Assembly: GCA_016873735.1 (NCBI GenBank)
Contig: VGWD01000020.1
Span: forward strand, 1 to 41,762
DNA length: 41,762 nt
Direction: 5' to 3'
From: Ignavibacteria bacterium
Lineage (GTDB): Bacteria > Bacteroidota > Ignavibacteria > Kapaibacteriales > UBA961
Shown: in pieces, positions 8,668 to 15,725 of the stretch
How positions within the stretch are numbered: the first letter of the stretch is position 1
Layout: every line of letters begins with the position of its first letter
Translations under genes and position numbers: made by a program
Notes under the pieces: model-generated
What the model saw: the letters and a program-made list of their open reading frames with translations, nothing else
Database searches by the model: none
What the model was told of the DNA's origin: nothing

Positions 8668-9408
8668 TCAAAACTTGGGATACCAAAGGATCGTTAGTTT
8701 GGGCAATGAATAAAAAGTGGAAATTTCAACGTTGCCCCAGGTATTATATGGATCAACATTAGGAATTTTGGTGACATTGTTTTTGCTTTCGAAATCAAGT
8801 CTCCATTCTGCAATTGGAATGATTATACCGTATGATGTAGGAATATTGACCATAAATCCTGCGCCTGCATTGAATGCCAATTGTTTGTCGTCAGTGAATT
8901 CAACATTCGTTGCATATACTCTCTTCGACAAATAATTGATTCCTGCTGCTGCGAAAAACGAAACCTTTCCACGTGGATTCGCGATTGCTCTTGCCGTCAA
9001 ATGCGCTACGGTATACACATCCGGATCAGTTGGAGATCCGGGTAATTTGTTTGCATTATTCAACTTCGAGTTATTTCTTGTATGCATAAGGCCCATGTCG
9101 AACATCAGGAATTCAAGAGGATTATATGCGACGCTGAGTCCGAAAGATGGATTGCCATCCCATGAACGTGTTCCCCTTTTTTCATTGACATCAAGACTCG
9201 TGAGTGTTTCAACAATAGTATTTGTTGCTACGGATGGACCAAATCCAATGAATCTCGCATAAGGTGAAGGTGCTTTTACGATTTCGGTTTGTTCTTCCTC
9301 TTCTTCTCTTTCATCTTGTGCATGCATCGGAAATGCCGATAGCCCAATAATCAAACCAATCATCAGAAGTGGAAGACCGAACAGTGTTCTTGCATTTCTT
9401 GTTGTCAT
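8668..9408 (-). CDS. Nested outer-membrane beta-barrel protein, proposed internal start inside the tatD frame
   Basis: Starting at Met241 of the long frame, the sequence MTTRNARTLFGLPLLMIGLI is a textbook signal peptide: two Arg in the n-region, a hydrophobic core, and cleavage after FPMHA leaving Gln-Asp-Glu. GAGGAG (9418-9423) lies nine bases before this ATG and is a good Shine-Dalgarno. The mature part has an acidic linker (EREEEEE) and then alternating strands ending with an aromatic residue (KF-stop), as in 8- to 10-strand porin-like barrels. It would give 246 residues, about 215 mature. The first 13 codons would double as the end of TatD. The second product is an inference from sequence; no other case is known to me. 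Confidence 0.5.
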   Translation of the reverse strand: MTTRNARTLFGLPLLMIGLIIGLSAFPMHAQDEREEEEEQTEIVKAPSPYARFIGFGPSVATNTIVETLTSLDVNEKRGTRSWDGNPSFGLSVAYNPLEFLMFDMGLMHTRNNSKLNNANKLPGSPTDPDVYTVAHLTARAIANPRGKVSFFAAAGINYLSKRVYATNVEFTDDKQLAFNAGAGFMVNIPTSYGIIIPIAEWRLDFESKNNVTKIPNVDPYNTWGNVEISTFYSLPKLTILWYPKF

Positions 9409-10128
9409 GGCAATAATCTCCTCTATAGTAACTTGATGGATATCGGCTATTTTTTGTGCAATGAATTGCACAAATGCCGGTTCATTCCTTTTTCCACGGT
9501 GAGGAACCGGTGCTATATATGGCGAGTCAGTCTCAATCATGATTCTTGACAAAGGAGTAGCTTTTACGATATCATCAAGTATGCTCTTTTTATAAGTAAT
9601 ATTTCCAGTAAAGGAAATGTGAAAATTTAGATCCAAAGCAGTTTGCAATACATGGATATTTGATGAAAAACAATGAAGAACTCCGGTGAGTTCACCTTGC
9701 TGTTCTTCTTTGAGAATTTCCATGACATCATCATCGGATTCTCTATTGTGTATGATTACAGGTTTGCGATATTCTTTTGCAAGTTGTAATTGTCTTCTAA
9801 ACGCATGTTTTTGAACATCTTTAGGGGCAAAATCATAATAATAATCAAGTCCGATTTCGCCTACTGCAATCACTTTTGGAAATTGCATGGAATTGACAAT
9901 GAATGATTCAGCTTGTTGATCAAAATCATTGGCATTATGAGGGTGAACTCCCATTCCGCAATAAATCTCGTCAAATTCTTTGCACAAGGACAGGACCCCT
10001 TCAAAGCGATTTGGCTCAATTGCGGGAATGATGATTGCTTCCACTCCTTTATCAAATGCTCTGCGAATCATTTCCTCGCGATCTTCATCGAAAGCATCTG
10101 CATCTATATGAGCATGCGTGTCTATCAA
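8668..10128 (-). CDS. TatD-family metal-dependent hydrolase running in frame into a beta-barrel protein
   Basis: One 486-codon frame. Residues 1 to about 253 are a complete TatD DNase-like hydrolase: DTHAHID, GVHPHNA, GEIGLDYYYDF, VIIHNRES, LHCFSSN and METDSPYIAP carry the metal-binding His/Asp/Glu residues, and the normal TatD C-terminus TTRNARTLFGL is present. No stop codon follows. The frame goes straight into a hydrophobic segment ending FPMHAQ and then about 215 residues resembling an outer-membrane beta-barrel. A cytoplasmic nuclease fused ahead of a cleavable signal peptide makes little functional sense. An internal start at 9408 is therefore proposed as a separate feature. The gene overlaps tsaE by four bases (ATGA). 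Confidence 0.85.
   Translation of the reverse strand: MIDTHAHIDADAFDEDREEMIRRAFDKGVEAIIIPAIEPNRFEGVLSLCKEFDEIYCGMGVHPHNANDFDQQAESFIVNSMQFPKVIAVGEIGLDYYYDFAPKDVQKHAFRRQLQLAKEYRKPVIIHNRESDDDVMEILKEEQQGELTGVLHCFSSNIHVLQTALDLNFHISFTGNITYKKSILDDIVKATPLSRIMIETDSPYIAPVPHRGKRNEPAFVQFIAQKIADIHQVTIEEIIAMTTRNARTLFGLPLLMIGLIIGLSAFPMHAQDEREEEEEQTEIVKAPSPYARFIGFGPSVATNTIVETLTSLDVNEKRGTRSWDGNPSFGLSVAYNPLEFLMFDMGLMHTRNNSKLNNANKLPGSPTDPDVYTVAHLTARAIANPRGKVSFFAAAGINYLSKRVYATNVEFTDDKQLAFNAGAGFMVNIPTSYGIIIPIAEWRLDFESKNNVTKIPNVDPYNTWGNVEISTFYSLPKLTILWYPKF
9418..9423 (-). promoter_or_regulatory. Internal ribosome binding site inside tatD
   Basis: GAGGAG on the minus strand, nine bases upstream of the internal ATG at 9408. 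It also encodes two Glu of the TatD helix, so coding constraint alone could explain it. Confidence 0.4.
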
Positions 10129-10610
10129 CGATTGTCCCCTAAATACTCGATATTGATGACGCGTTCATCTTCTTGTTCAACAACTGATTTGATTGTCACC
10201 TTCCAGTCAATCGATGGCATTGTGGAACCGGCTTTCTCGGGCCATTCCACAAATTTTATTACTTGATCATCGCTCATGCATTCTGAGAATCCAATTTCCA
10301 ATAATTCCTTTACATCTTGAATCCTGTAGAGATCGATATGATACAATGCGATCTCGGAGCCATCAGGATTTGAACCGATATATTGATTCATGATCGTGAA
10401 TGTTGGGCTCGAAACAATGTCATGGACTGAAAAGTAAGAACAAACTCCTCGAACGAATTCAGTCTTTCCTGCTCCCAAGTCACCTGCCAATGCGATGATT
10501 TCACCGGGCGTGATCTTTTCGGCAAAACGCTTGCCTATTGATCGAGTTTCTTCTTCCGAATGAGTGTGGTAGCTGTCTGCTTCCATGTACAAGTCTGAAT
10601 TGTGAGACAA
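10125..10610 (-). CDS. tsaE: tRNA threonylcarbamoyladenosine biosynthesis ATPase TsaE
   Basis: A 161-residue P-loop ATPase. TsaE works with TsaB and TsaD to make N6-threonylcarbamoyladenosine at position 37 of ANN-decoding tRNAs. Motifs seen: the Walker A GDLGAGKT (residues 43-50), the switch-like SSPTFTIMNQY, and LYHIDLYRI, followed by the VEWPEKA motif. Length is normal. Met9 (10586) is an alternative start. It lies 40 bases after porX and overlaps the tatD start by four bases, so it is translated within the porX run. TsaB and TsaD are not in the window. Confidence 0.93.
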   Translation of the reverse strand: MSHNSDLYMEADSYHTHSEEETRSIGKRFAEKITPGEIIALAGDLGAGKTEFVRGVCSYFSVHDIVSSPTFTIMNQYIGSNPDGSEIALYHIDLYRIQDVKELLEIGFSECMSDDQVIKFVEWPEKAGSTMPSIDWKVTIKSVVEQEDERVINIEYLGDNR

Positions 10611-10650
10611 GACAAAATTCGGGCAGACATAAAGTCTTCCCTGATATTAT

Positions 10651-12222
10651 TTATCGTGGTTCCAATGTGATGACAGGTAGTATCATTTCTTCGAGAGAAA
10701 TGCCACCATGTTGGAAACTATCACGATATTTCTGAACATAATAATTATAATCTGTAGGATACACAAAATATGTATCCTCTTTTGCAATGATGTAATTTGT
10801 TGATGCTGTATGCTCGGGTAATTTATATGCATCGGGATACTTGATGGTCATTGCATTTTTTGCATCTGACTTTACATTCTTTCCATGTTTAAAGCGAAGA
10901 TTCGTGGATGTTTCGCGATCTCCATGGGCTCTTACTCCGTGCATACACCGAACAGAACCATGATCGGTGGTTATCACGATATTGATGTCTTTGAATTGAG
11001 ACAATGTTCTAAGCATGCCCAAAAGGGATGAATGTCTGAACCATGATTGCGTGAGTGATCTGTATGCCGACTCATCCGGTGCAATTTCTTTCAGAATTGG
11101 ATAATCAGAACGAGAATGTGCAATCATGTCAACGGCATTCACAACAATTGCTGTTAGATGATTTCTTGCATATCGCTGAATATCCTGCTCAATCTTCTTT
11201 CCATAATCTGTGTCGATGATTTTCACATATGACAATTCATTTTTCAGCTGAATTCTTCTACGTTTGAGCAATGCTGCCAATAATTCTTTTTCATGTGCAT
11301 TTTGACTATGCTCGCTGATTCCCGGAAGGTCACCTTTCCAGTAATCAGGGTAATGTTTTTTGATTTCATTGGGGAATAGCCCGGCAAAAATGGCATTGCG
11401 AGCATATGGAGTTGCAGTGGGAATGATCGAACAATAATAGTCTTTCTGAACAGTGAAATAAGGTCTGATCAATTCTTCCATCATCATCCATTGATCAAGA
11501 CGCATGCAGTCTATAACAAAAAAGAATGTGGGTTTGCCATTGGATAATTTTGGCAATACATATGTGTCAGCAATTTGAGGCGAAAGCAAAGGAGAAGCGT
11601 CATCACCTCGAATCCATGACTCATAATTATTCTCCACGAATTTCCCGAATTCCGCATTGCATTCACGCCATTGATCTTTCAATGTTTGATGAAAACCCAA
11701 TTCCGGATGCAAGTCCAATTCAATGCTCCAGTGAACCAATTTCTGATAAACGTCAAGCCAGTCAGACCAGTCCATAAAGCCATGCAATCGTCTTGCTATC
11801 TCGGAAAAACCTTGCAGATAATCCTGTGTGATTTTTTCTTCCGCAATTCGCCTTGATTCAAGAAATTTCTTGCAAGCAGCAAGAATCTGGGCAGGATTTA
11901 CAGGTTTAGTGAGATAGTCATCAATTTTCCTTCCGATTGCTTGTTCCATCAATGATTCAGCTTCATTCTTCGTTACCATCACTACTGGCATAGAGGGGTC
12001 TATGTCCTTAAATACGGACAAAGTTTCCAGACCGGACATACCCATCATGGATTCATCGAGAAAGATAAGGTCGAAGGATTGATTTGTGACTAGTTCAATG
12101 GCATCTTCACCATTTGTGGCTGTCTCTACATCATAGCCACGCTGATTAAGCAGGATGATATGCGGTTTGAGTAGATCGATTTCATCATCGATCCAGAGTA
12201 TGCTCTTTTTTGATTGTTCCAT
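10651..12222 (-). CDS. porX: PorX-type response regulator with PglZ-like phosphatase domain
   Basis: A 523-residue protein with an N-terminal receiver domain: acidic pair Asp12/Asp13, phospho-acceptor Asp56 in LIFLDESMM, and Lys106 in DYLTKPVNP. A helical middle region follows. The C-terminal part belongs to the alkaline phosphatase-like PglZ group (metal-ligand motifs VIDCMRLDQW and TTDHGSVR). This is the layout of PorX, which with the kinase PorY regulates type IX secretion in Bacteroidota. GGAG lies eight bases upstream of the ATG, and a TTTG-N20-GATATTTG promoter lies about 130 bases upstream. No other type IX secretion gene is visible nearby. Identity is strong; regulation of secretion in this organism is inferred. 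Confidence 0.88.
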   Translation of the reverse strand: MEQSKKSILWIDDEIDLLKPHIILLNQRGYDVETATNGEDAIELVTNQSFDLIFLDESMMGMSGLETLSVFKDIDPSMPVVMVTKNEAESLMEQAIGRKIDDYLTKPVNPAQILAACKKFLESRRIAEEKITQDYLQGFSEIARRLHGFMDWSDWLDVYQKLVHWSIELDLHPELGFHQTLKDQWRECNAEFGKFVENNYESWIRGDDASPLLSPQIADTYVLPKLSNGKPTFFFVIDCMRLDQWMMMEELIRPYFTVQKDYYCSIIPTATPYARNAIFAGLFPNEIKKHYPDYWKGDLPGISEHSQNAHEKELLAALLKRRRIQLKNELSYVKIIDTDYGKKIEQDIQRYARNHLTAIVVNAVDMIAHSRSDYPILKEIAPDESAYRSLTQSWFRHSSLLGMLRTLSQFKDINIVITTDHGSVRCMHGVRAHGDRETSTNLRFKHGKNVKSDAKNAMTIKYPDAYKLPEHTASTNYIIAKEDTYFVYPTDYNYYVQKYRDSFQHGGISLEEMILPVITLEPR

Positions 12223-12351
12223 TTTCTAAACTCCATTGTTCCTTGATACATGCAAATGTTCGCACTCATCGACTGCTGATGCTGTCTAAAAAGGTAAAAC
12301 ATGGTCTCAAGGAGTATGGCTGCCTCTGGAAAATTGGAAAATCATGACATG

Positions 12352-12383
12352 CAAATATCGGATTATGAAAGGCAATCCCCAAA
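12352..12383 (-). promoter_or_regulatory. Predicted promoter of the porX-tsaE-tatD run
   Basis: Reading the minus strand, TTTG (12383-12380) is followed after exactly 20 bases by GATATTTG (12359-12352). This matches the Bacteroidota promoter form TTTG-N19-21-TAnnTTTG with one mismatch. It lies in the 203-base gap between dxr and porX, which otherwise holds no gene. Confidence 0.5.
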
Positions 12384-12425
12384 TAAACGCGGAAGTCATA
12401 TTCGTTCGACTAATGCTTATTGGGA

Positions 12426-13577
12426 TTATTGTAGAAAAGCCCGAGCAATTTCCCTGGCTTCTTTGTCAGCAGCATTGATATGAGTAATGTTGGGTTCATC
12501 CACAATATTCATGTTCTGTAATGTGGATTCAATTGTTTGGGGTATTTGTAAAAATCTTGCCTTGTTTTCCAAAAAAGCTTGTACAGCGATCTCATTTGCG
12601 GCATTGAGTATTGCCGGTGCGGTACCTCCTCTGCTCATTGCTTCATAGGCGAGCCGCAAGCATGGGAAGCGATCGGTGTCCGGTTTGAAAAAAGATAGAT
12701 TGCCCGCGGTGAGCAGATCGAGTTTGGGTAAATCCGCATGTCTTCTTTCGGGATGGAACAAAGCATACATGATCGGTACTCTCATATCCGGCGTACCCAA
12801 TTGTGCTTTTACTGATGCATCCCCAAATTGTACAAGTGAATGAATGATGCTTTGGGGGTGAATAACCACATCGATTTTCTCAGGTGCAAGATCGAATAAC
12901 CAGCGCGCTTCAATAACTTCGAAGCCTTTATTCATGAGCGTTGCGGAATCAATCGTGATTTTTTGACCCATCACCCAATTGGGATGTTTCAATGCTTGTT
13001 CTCGTGTTATGGTTTCGAATGATTCGAAATCCAATTCTCGGAATGGTCCACCTGAAGCCGTAAGAATAATCTTATCTATCATCGAGCGTTCTTCGCCGGC
13101 CATGCATTGAAGGATCGCGCTATGTTCACTATCAACTGCCAGAATTGCAATATCTTTTTCCCGGGCGGAATTCATGACGATAGAACCTGCGCTCACGAGC
13201 GTCTCTTTGTTTGCAAGTGCAATCGTGGCACCTTGTTCAATGGCTGCCAATGTTGGAAGCACTCCGCTGAAGCCAACCAGTGATTGCATCACGATTTGAT
13301 TGTCAACATGGCCGGCTGCTGCAATCACTCCTTCTTCACCACAAAGAATTTCCCCTTTGAAAGAGGTATGCTTCTTGAACTCCTTCCAAGAAGTTTCATC
13401 GCTGATTGCCACGCCTTTAGGATGAAATTCGCGAGTCTGCTCTTCCAATTCTTTTATGCGTGTATTTGCTGTAAGATAATTAATCGAGAAATCATCTCTG
13501 AATTGTCTGATGATATCCAGAGTTTGTTTTCCTATGGAACCTGTCGATCCAAGTATGGTCAAACTTCTCACATTCAT
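12426..13577 (-). CDS. dxr: 1-deoxy-D-xylulose 5-phosphate reductoisomerase
   Basis: A 383-residue Dxr (IspC), which converts DXP to MEP with NADPH in the non-mevalonate isoprenoid pathway. The N-terminal Rossmann motif LTILGSTGSIGKQTLD, the ANKETLVSAG loop, the metal/substrate residues in AVDSEHSAI, LTASGGPFR, the conserved KITIDSATLMNKGFEVIEA and VIHPQSIIHSLVQF are all present, as is the C-terminal NAANEIAVQAFL helix. Length is normal. It follows the beta-barrel gene by only three bases, so it belongs to the rlmN run. The polyprenyl synthase at the end of the window acts further along the same pathway. Confidence 0.96.
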   Translation of the reverse strand: MNVRSLTILGSTGSIGKQTLDIIRQFRDDFSINYLTANTRIKELEEQTREFHPKGVAISDETSWKEFKKHTSFKGEILCGEEGVIAAAGHVDNQIVMQSLVGFSGVLPTLAAIEQGATIALANKETLVSAGSIVMNSAREKDIAILAVDSEHSAILQCMAGEERSMIDKIILTASGGPFRELDFESFETITREQALKHPNWVMGQKITIDSATLMNKGFEVIEARWLFDLAPEKIDVVIHPQSIIHSLVQFGDASVKAQLGTPDMRVPIMYALFHPERRHADLPKLDLLTAGNLSFFKPDTDRFPCLRLAYEAMSRGGTAPAILNAANEIAVQAFLENKARFLQIPQTIESTLQNMNIVDEPNITHINAADKEAREIARAFLQ

Positions 13578-13580
13578 TCC

Positions 13581-14573
13581 TCAATGAAATGGCAGCCACT
13601 GAATTTTCACTGCCGGTATGATTGCCGGTGCAGTGAACATGGCCAAACCCGCGTCCATGGAATAACGATCATTGCATAATCGTAAACCCAAAAAACCGGC
13701 TGAGTTTCTTGGACGCATGATGTCGGCACACCATAATTCAGCAAGGACTTTTGTATCATGCCTTGCTGTTAGCGAAATGTCCAAACCCAAACCAAAACCC
13801 AAAGATCCATTGCTGAATCGAATGATTCCTGATCCCCAGCGTCCTGCACTTGCATCATACACATCATCTGAACCTGTTTTAAAAAACAGAGAAGTGGTCA
13901 ATGTTGTACGTGGCATGTGAAAAGAACCCACCAGATATGCATGTTGCAATAGATTCGCAGTATTTGCATAGATGAGAGAGTAACCGCCTGCCAAGGTATA
14001 ATGTCCGGGGACAATATCTTGTTTTTCTTCATAGAATGTATATTTCACATTCAAATGTTTTCCTTGTTCATCAAATGACATTCCCGGAATCAGGGTGATG
14101 CCGCCATTGACGGAGATATTCTCGAATCCGAATCCGGCTTGTACAAAAGCCAATTGTGTCAGAGAACAATATGCATTGTCTTTGATTGCATCGGCAGTTG
14201 GCATAACATATAATGATGAGGAATGTCGATAAACATCGTCAATCATGGCAATGTGAAGAACCTCATCAGAATACAGGGTGATATCACCAATCATGGTTTT
14301 CATCACTATTGACTCTATGATTGCTGAGTCTTCACGTATTGTATTGTCGCCTCTTTCTTTATATGTGCCTGTAAGGATATCGCCATTCATGAGTCGCATG
14401 CGATAGGCTTGATCTTTCCCAAGCTTGATTGAATTGAATATGCGATTTGTGAACATATCTTCTTCCGCAAAAGATTGGAATGACATGCAGGCAATAAGTG
14501 GTATCAAGATGAGTGCAATCATCACAGCACTCCAGCACTGCCGCCGGCATGAGAATAAGCCAATTGACCGCAT
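13581..14573 (-). CDS. Exported hypothetical protein, probably beta-rich outer-membrane protein
   Basis: Not recognised as a known family. From Met1 it has 330 residues with a signal peptide: Arg-containing n-region, core AVMIALILIPLIA, and possible cleavage at SFQSFA before EED. LIAC also resembles a lipobox, so a lipoprotein is an alternative. The rest is beta-rich with alternating aromatic and polar residues and a repeated GFGLGLDI-type strand near the C-terminus, suggestive of a barrel. The start is uncertain. Met1 overlaps rlmN by 52 bases, while Met18 (ATG at 14522) overlaps the rlmN stop by one base (TGATG), the typical spacing in this window, but loses the positive n-region. Confidence 0.65.
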   Translation of the reverse strand: MRSIGLFSCRRQCWSAVMIALILIPLIACMSFQSFAEEDMFTNRIFNSIKLGKDQAYRMRLMNGDILTGTYKERGDNTIREDSAIIESIVMKTMIGDITLYSDEVLHIAMIDDVYRHSSSLYVMPTADAIKDNAYCSLTQLAFVQAGFGFENISVNGGITLIPGMSFDEQGKHLNVKYTFYEEKQDIVPGHYTLAGGYSLIYANTANLLQHAYLVGSFHMPRTTLTTSLFFKTGSDDVYDASAGRWGSGIIRFSNGSLGFGLGLDISLTARHDTKVLAELWCADIMRPRNSAGFLGLRLCNDRYSMDAGLAMFTAPAIIPAVKIQWLPFH

Positions 14574-15652
14574 GCAGCATCAATGTCCAATCCGCTTGAT
14601 GAACGAATCATCACTGTAACATCTTCATGTCTCAATGCTTTTATGAACGCATGAAATGTTTGTTCAGGTGCAGGTTTAAGTGATGCTGAAATTCCTTCGG
14701 GAGCAGTGAATTCTATCGTATGAAAAGGAATCACATTCACTTTTGAAGGAATTCTTCTCGTCAGTTTAGCCAAGCGCATCACATCTTCTTGTGTATCATT
14801 GAATCCATCAAATAAAATATATTCAAATGTTACCGGTTTCTTTGTTTTACGATAATAATATTCCAAAGCATCACCGAGTTCTTTCAGAGAATATTTATTT
14901 GCGATGGGCATGATTGCTTCTCTTTGACCCTGCGTTGTTCCATGCAAAGACAATGCTAACTTGATTGAACGTTCTTCATCGGCCAGACGCATGATTCCGG
15001 GGACAATCCCAGCGGTTGACAATGTGATATGCTTAGCGCTGATGAGTCCGCTTTCCGGATTCGTAAGAATATCAACTGCTTTCATCACATTATCATAATT
15101 GAGCATTGGTTCACCCATTCCCATGAACACGATATTAGTGATATCCGTGGAACATATCTCGCGGGCCCTCATATATTGATCCACGATTTCAGAGGTTGCA
15201 AGATTTCGTTTGAGCTTCAATGTTGCGGTTGCACAAAATGCGCAACCTAAAGCACAACCAACTTGGGTAGAGATGCATAATGTACGTCTTTTGGGTAATC
15301 CCTCTTCATTCAACATTTCGCTTGGAATGAGTACTGTTTCAATCGCAGTCTCATCCAATAAAGTGAAGAGCATTTTTTTTGTGCCATCCTCTGATTCATG
15401 CAATCCTTTCAATTGAACAGCATGATGATCTTCACCATAATGTGACGTTAATGTTTGCCTCAAATCCAGTGGTATTGTGCTGATTGTTTCAAAAGAGAAG
15501 GGAGTATCATGCTTCCTTGCATACAATGCATGAAAAATCTGTTTTCCGCGATAAGAGGGAAATCCCCACGCGGAAAGTGATGTCGATAATTCATCGGATG
15601 TCAAATTGCCGATGCAAGACATTGCAGGATGTGATTCATTCAATTGTTTCAT
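14522..15652 (-). CDS. rlmN: 23S rRNA (adenine2503-C2)/tRNA (adenine37-C2) methyltransferase RlmN
   Basis: A 376-residue radical SAM enzyme that methylates C2 of A2503 in 23S rRNA and of A37 in some tRNAs. The CxxxCxxC iron-sulfur motif is C133, C137, C140 in GCALGCAFC. Other features are VFMGMGEPMLNYDN (SAM binding) and the catalytic C-terminal Cys361 in DIDAACGQL, all as in RlmN. The N-terminal accessory domain (FPSYRGKQIFHALYARK) is complete. The C-terminal 15 residues after the catalytic Cys are variable. It starts the rlmN-hypothetical-dxr run, downstream of the ompA terminator on the same strand. Confidence 0.96.
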   Translation of the reverse strand: MKQLNESHPAMSCIGNLTSDELSTSLSAWGFPSYRGKQIFHALYARKHDTPFSFETISTIPLDLRQTLTSHYGEDHHAVQLKGLHESEDGTKKMLFTLLDETAIETVLIPSEMLNEEGLPKRRTLCISTQVGCALGCAFCATATLKLKRNLATSEIVDQYMRAREICSTDITNIVFMGMGEPMLNYDNVMKAVDILTNPESGLISAKHITLSTAGIVPGIMRLADEERSIKLALSLHGTTQGQREAIMPIANKYSLKELGDALEYYYRKTKKPVTFEYILFDGFNDTQEDVMRLAKLTRRIPSKVNVIPFHTIEFTAPEGISASLKPAPEQTFHAFIKALRHEDVTVMIRSSSGLDIDAACGQLAYSHAGGSAGVL

Positions 15653-15675
15653 GAATGGCTTTGCTAAGAAACAAA

Positions 15676-15704
15676 ACCGGCGAGAGGGATGCCCTCTCGC
15701 CGGT
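15676..15704 (-). terminator. Rho-independent terminator after the OmpA-family gene
   Basis: A perfect 13-base-pair stem (ACCGGCGAGAGGG with CCCTCTCGCCGGT) around a three-base loop, followed on the minus strand by TTTGTTTCTT. It lies 22 bases beyond the OmpA-family stop codon and about 24 bases before the rlmN start, so it separates the two transcription units. Confidence 0.9.
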
Positions 15705-15725
15705 CAAAAAGATTTGACTGCCGGA

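Noticed and set aside
9369-9408. Frameshift as the cause of the tatD/barrel joining
   Set aside because: Both parts are in the same frame without a break, so a single insertion or deletion of one or two bases cannot explain it; a lost stop or in-frame deletion could.
12301-12483. 60-codon plus-strand frame between porX and dxr
   Set aside because: It overlaps the conserved 3' end of dxr and the predicted porX promoter and has no recognisable features.
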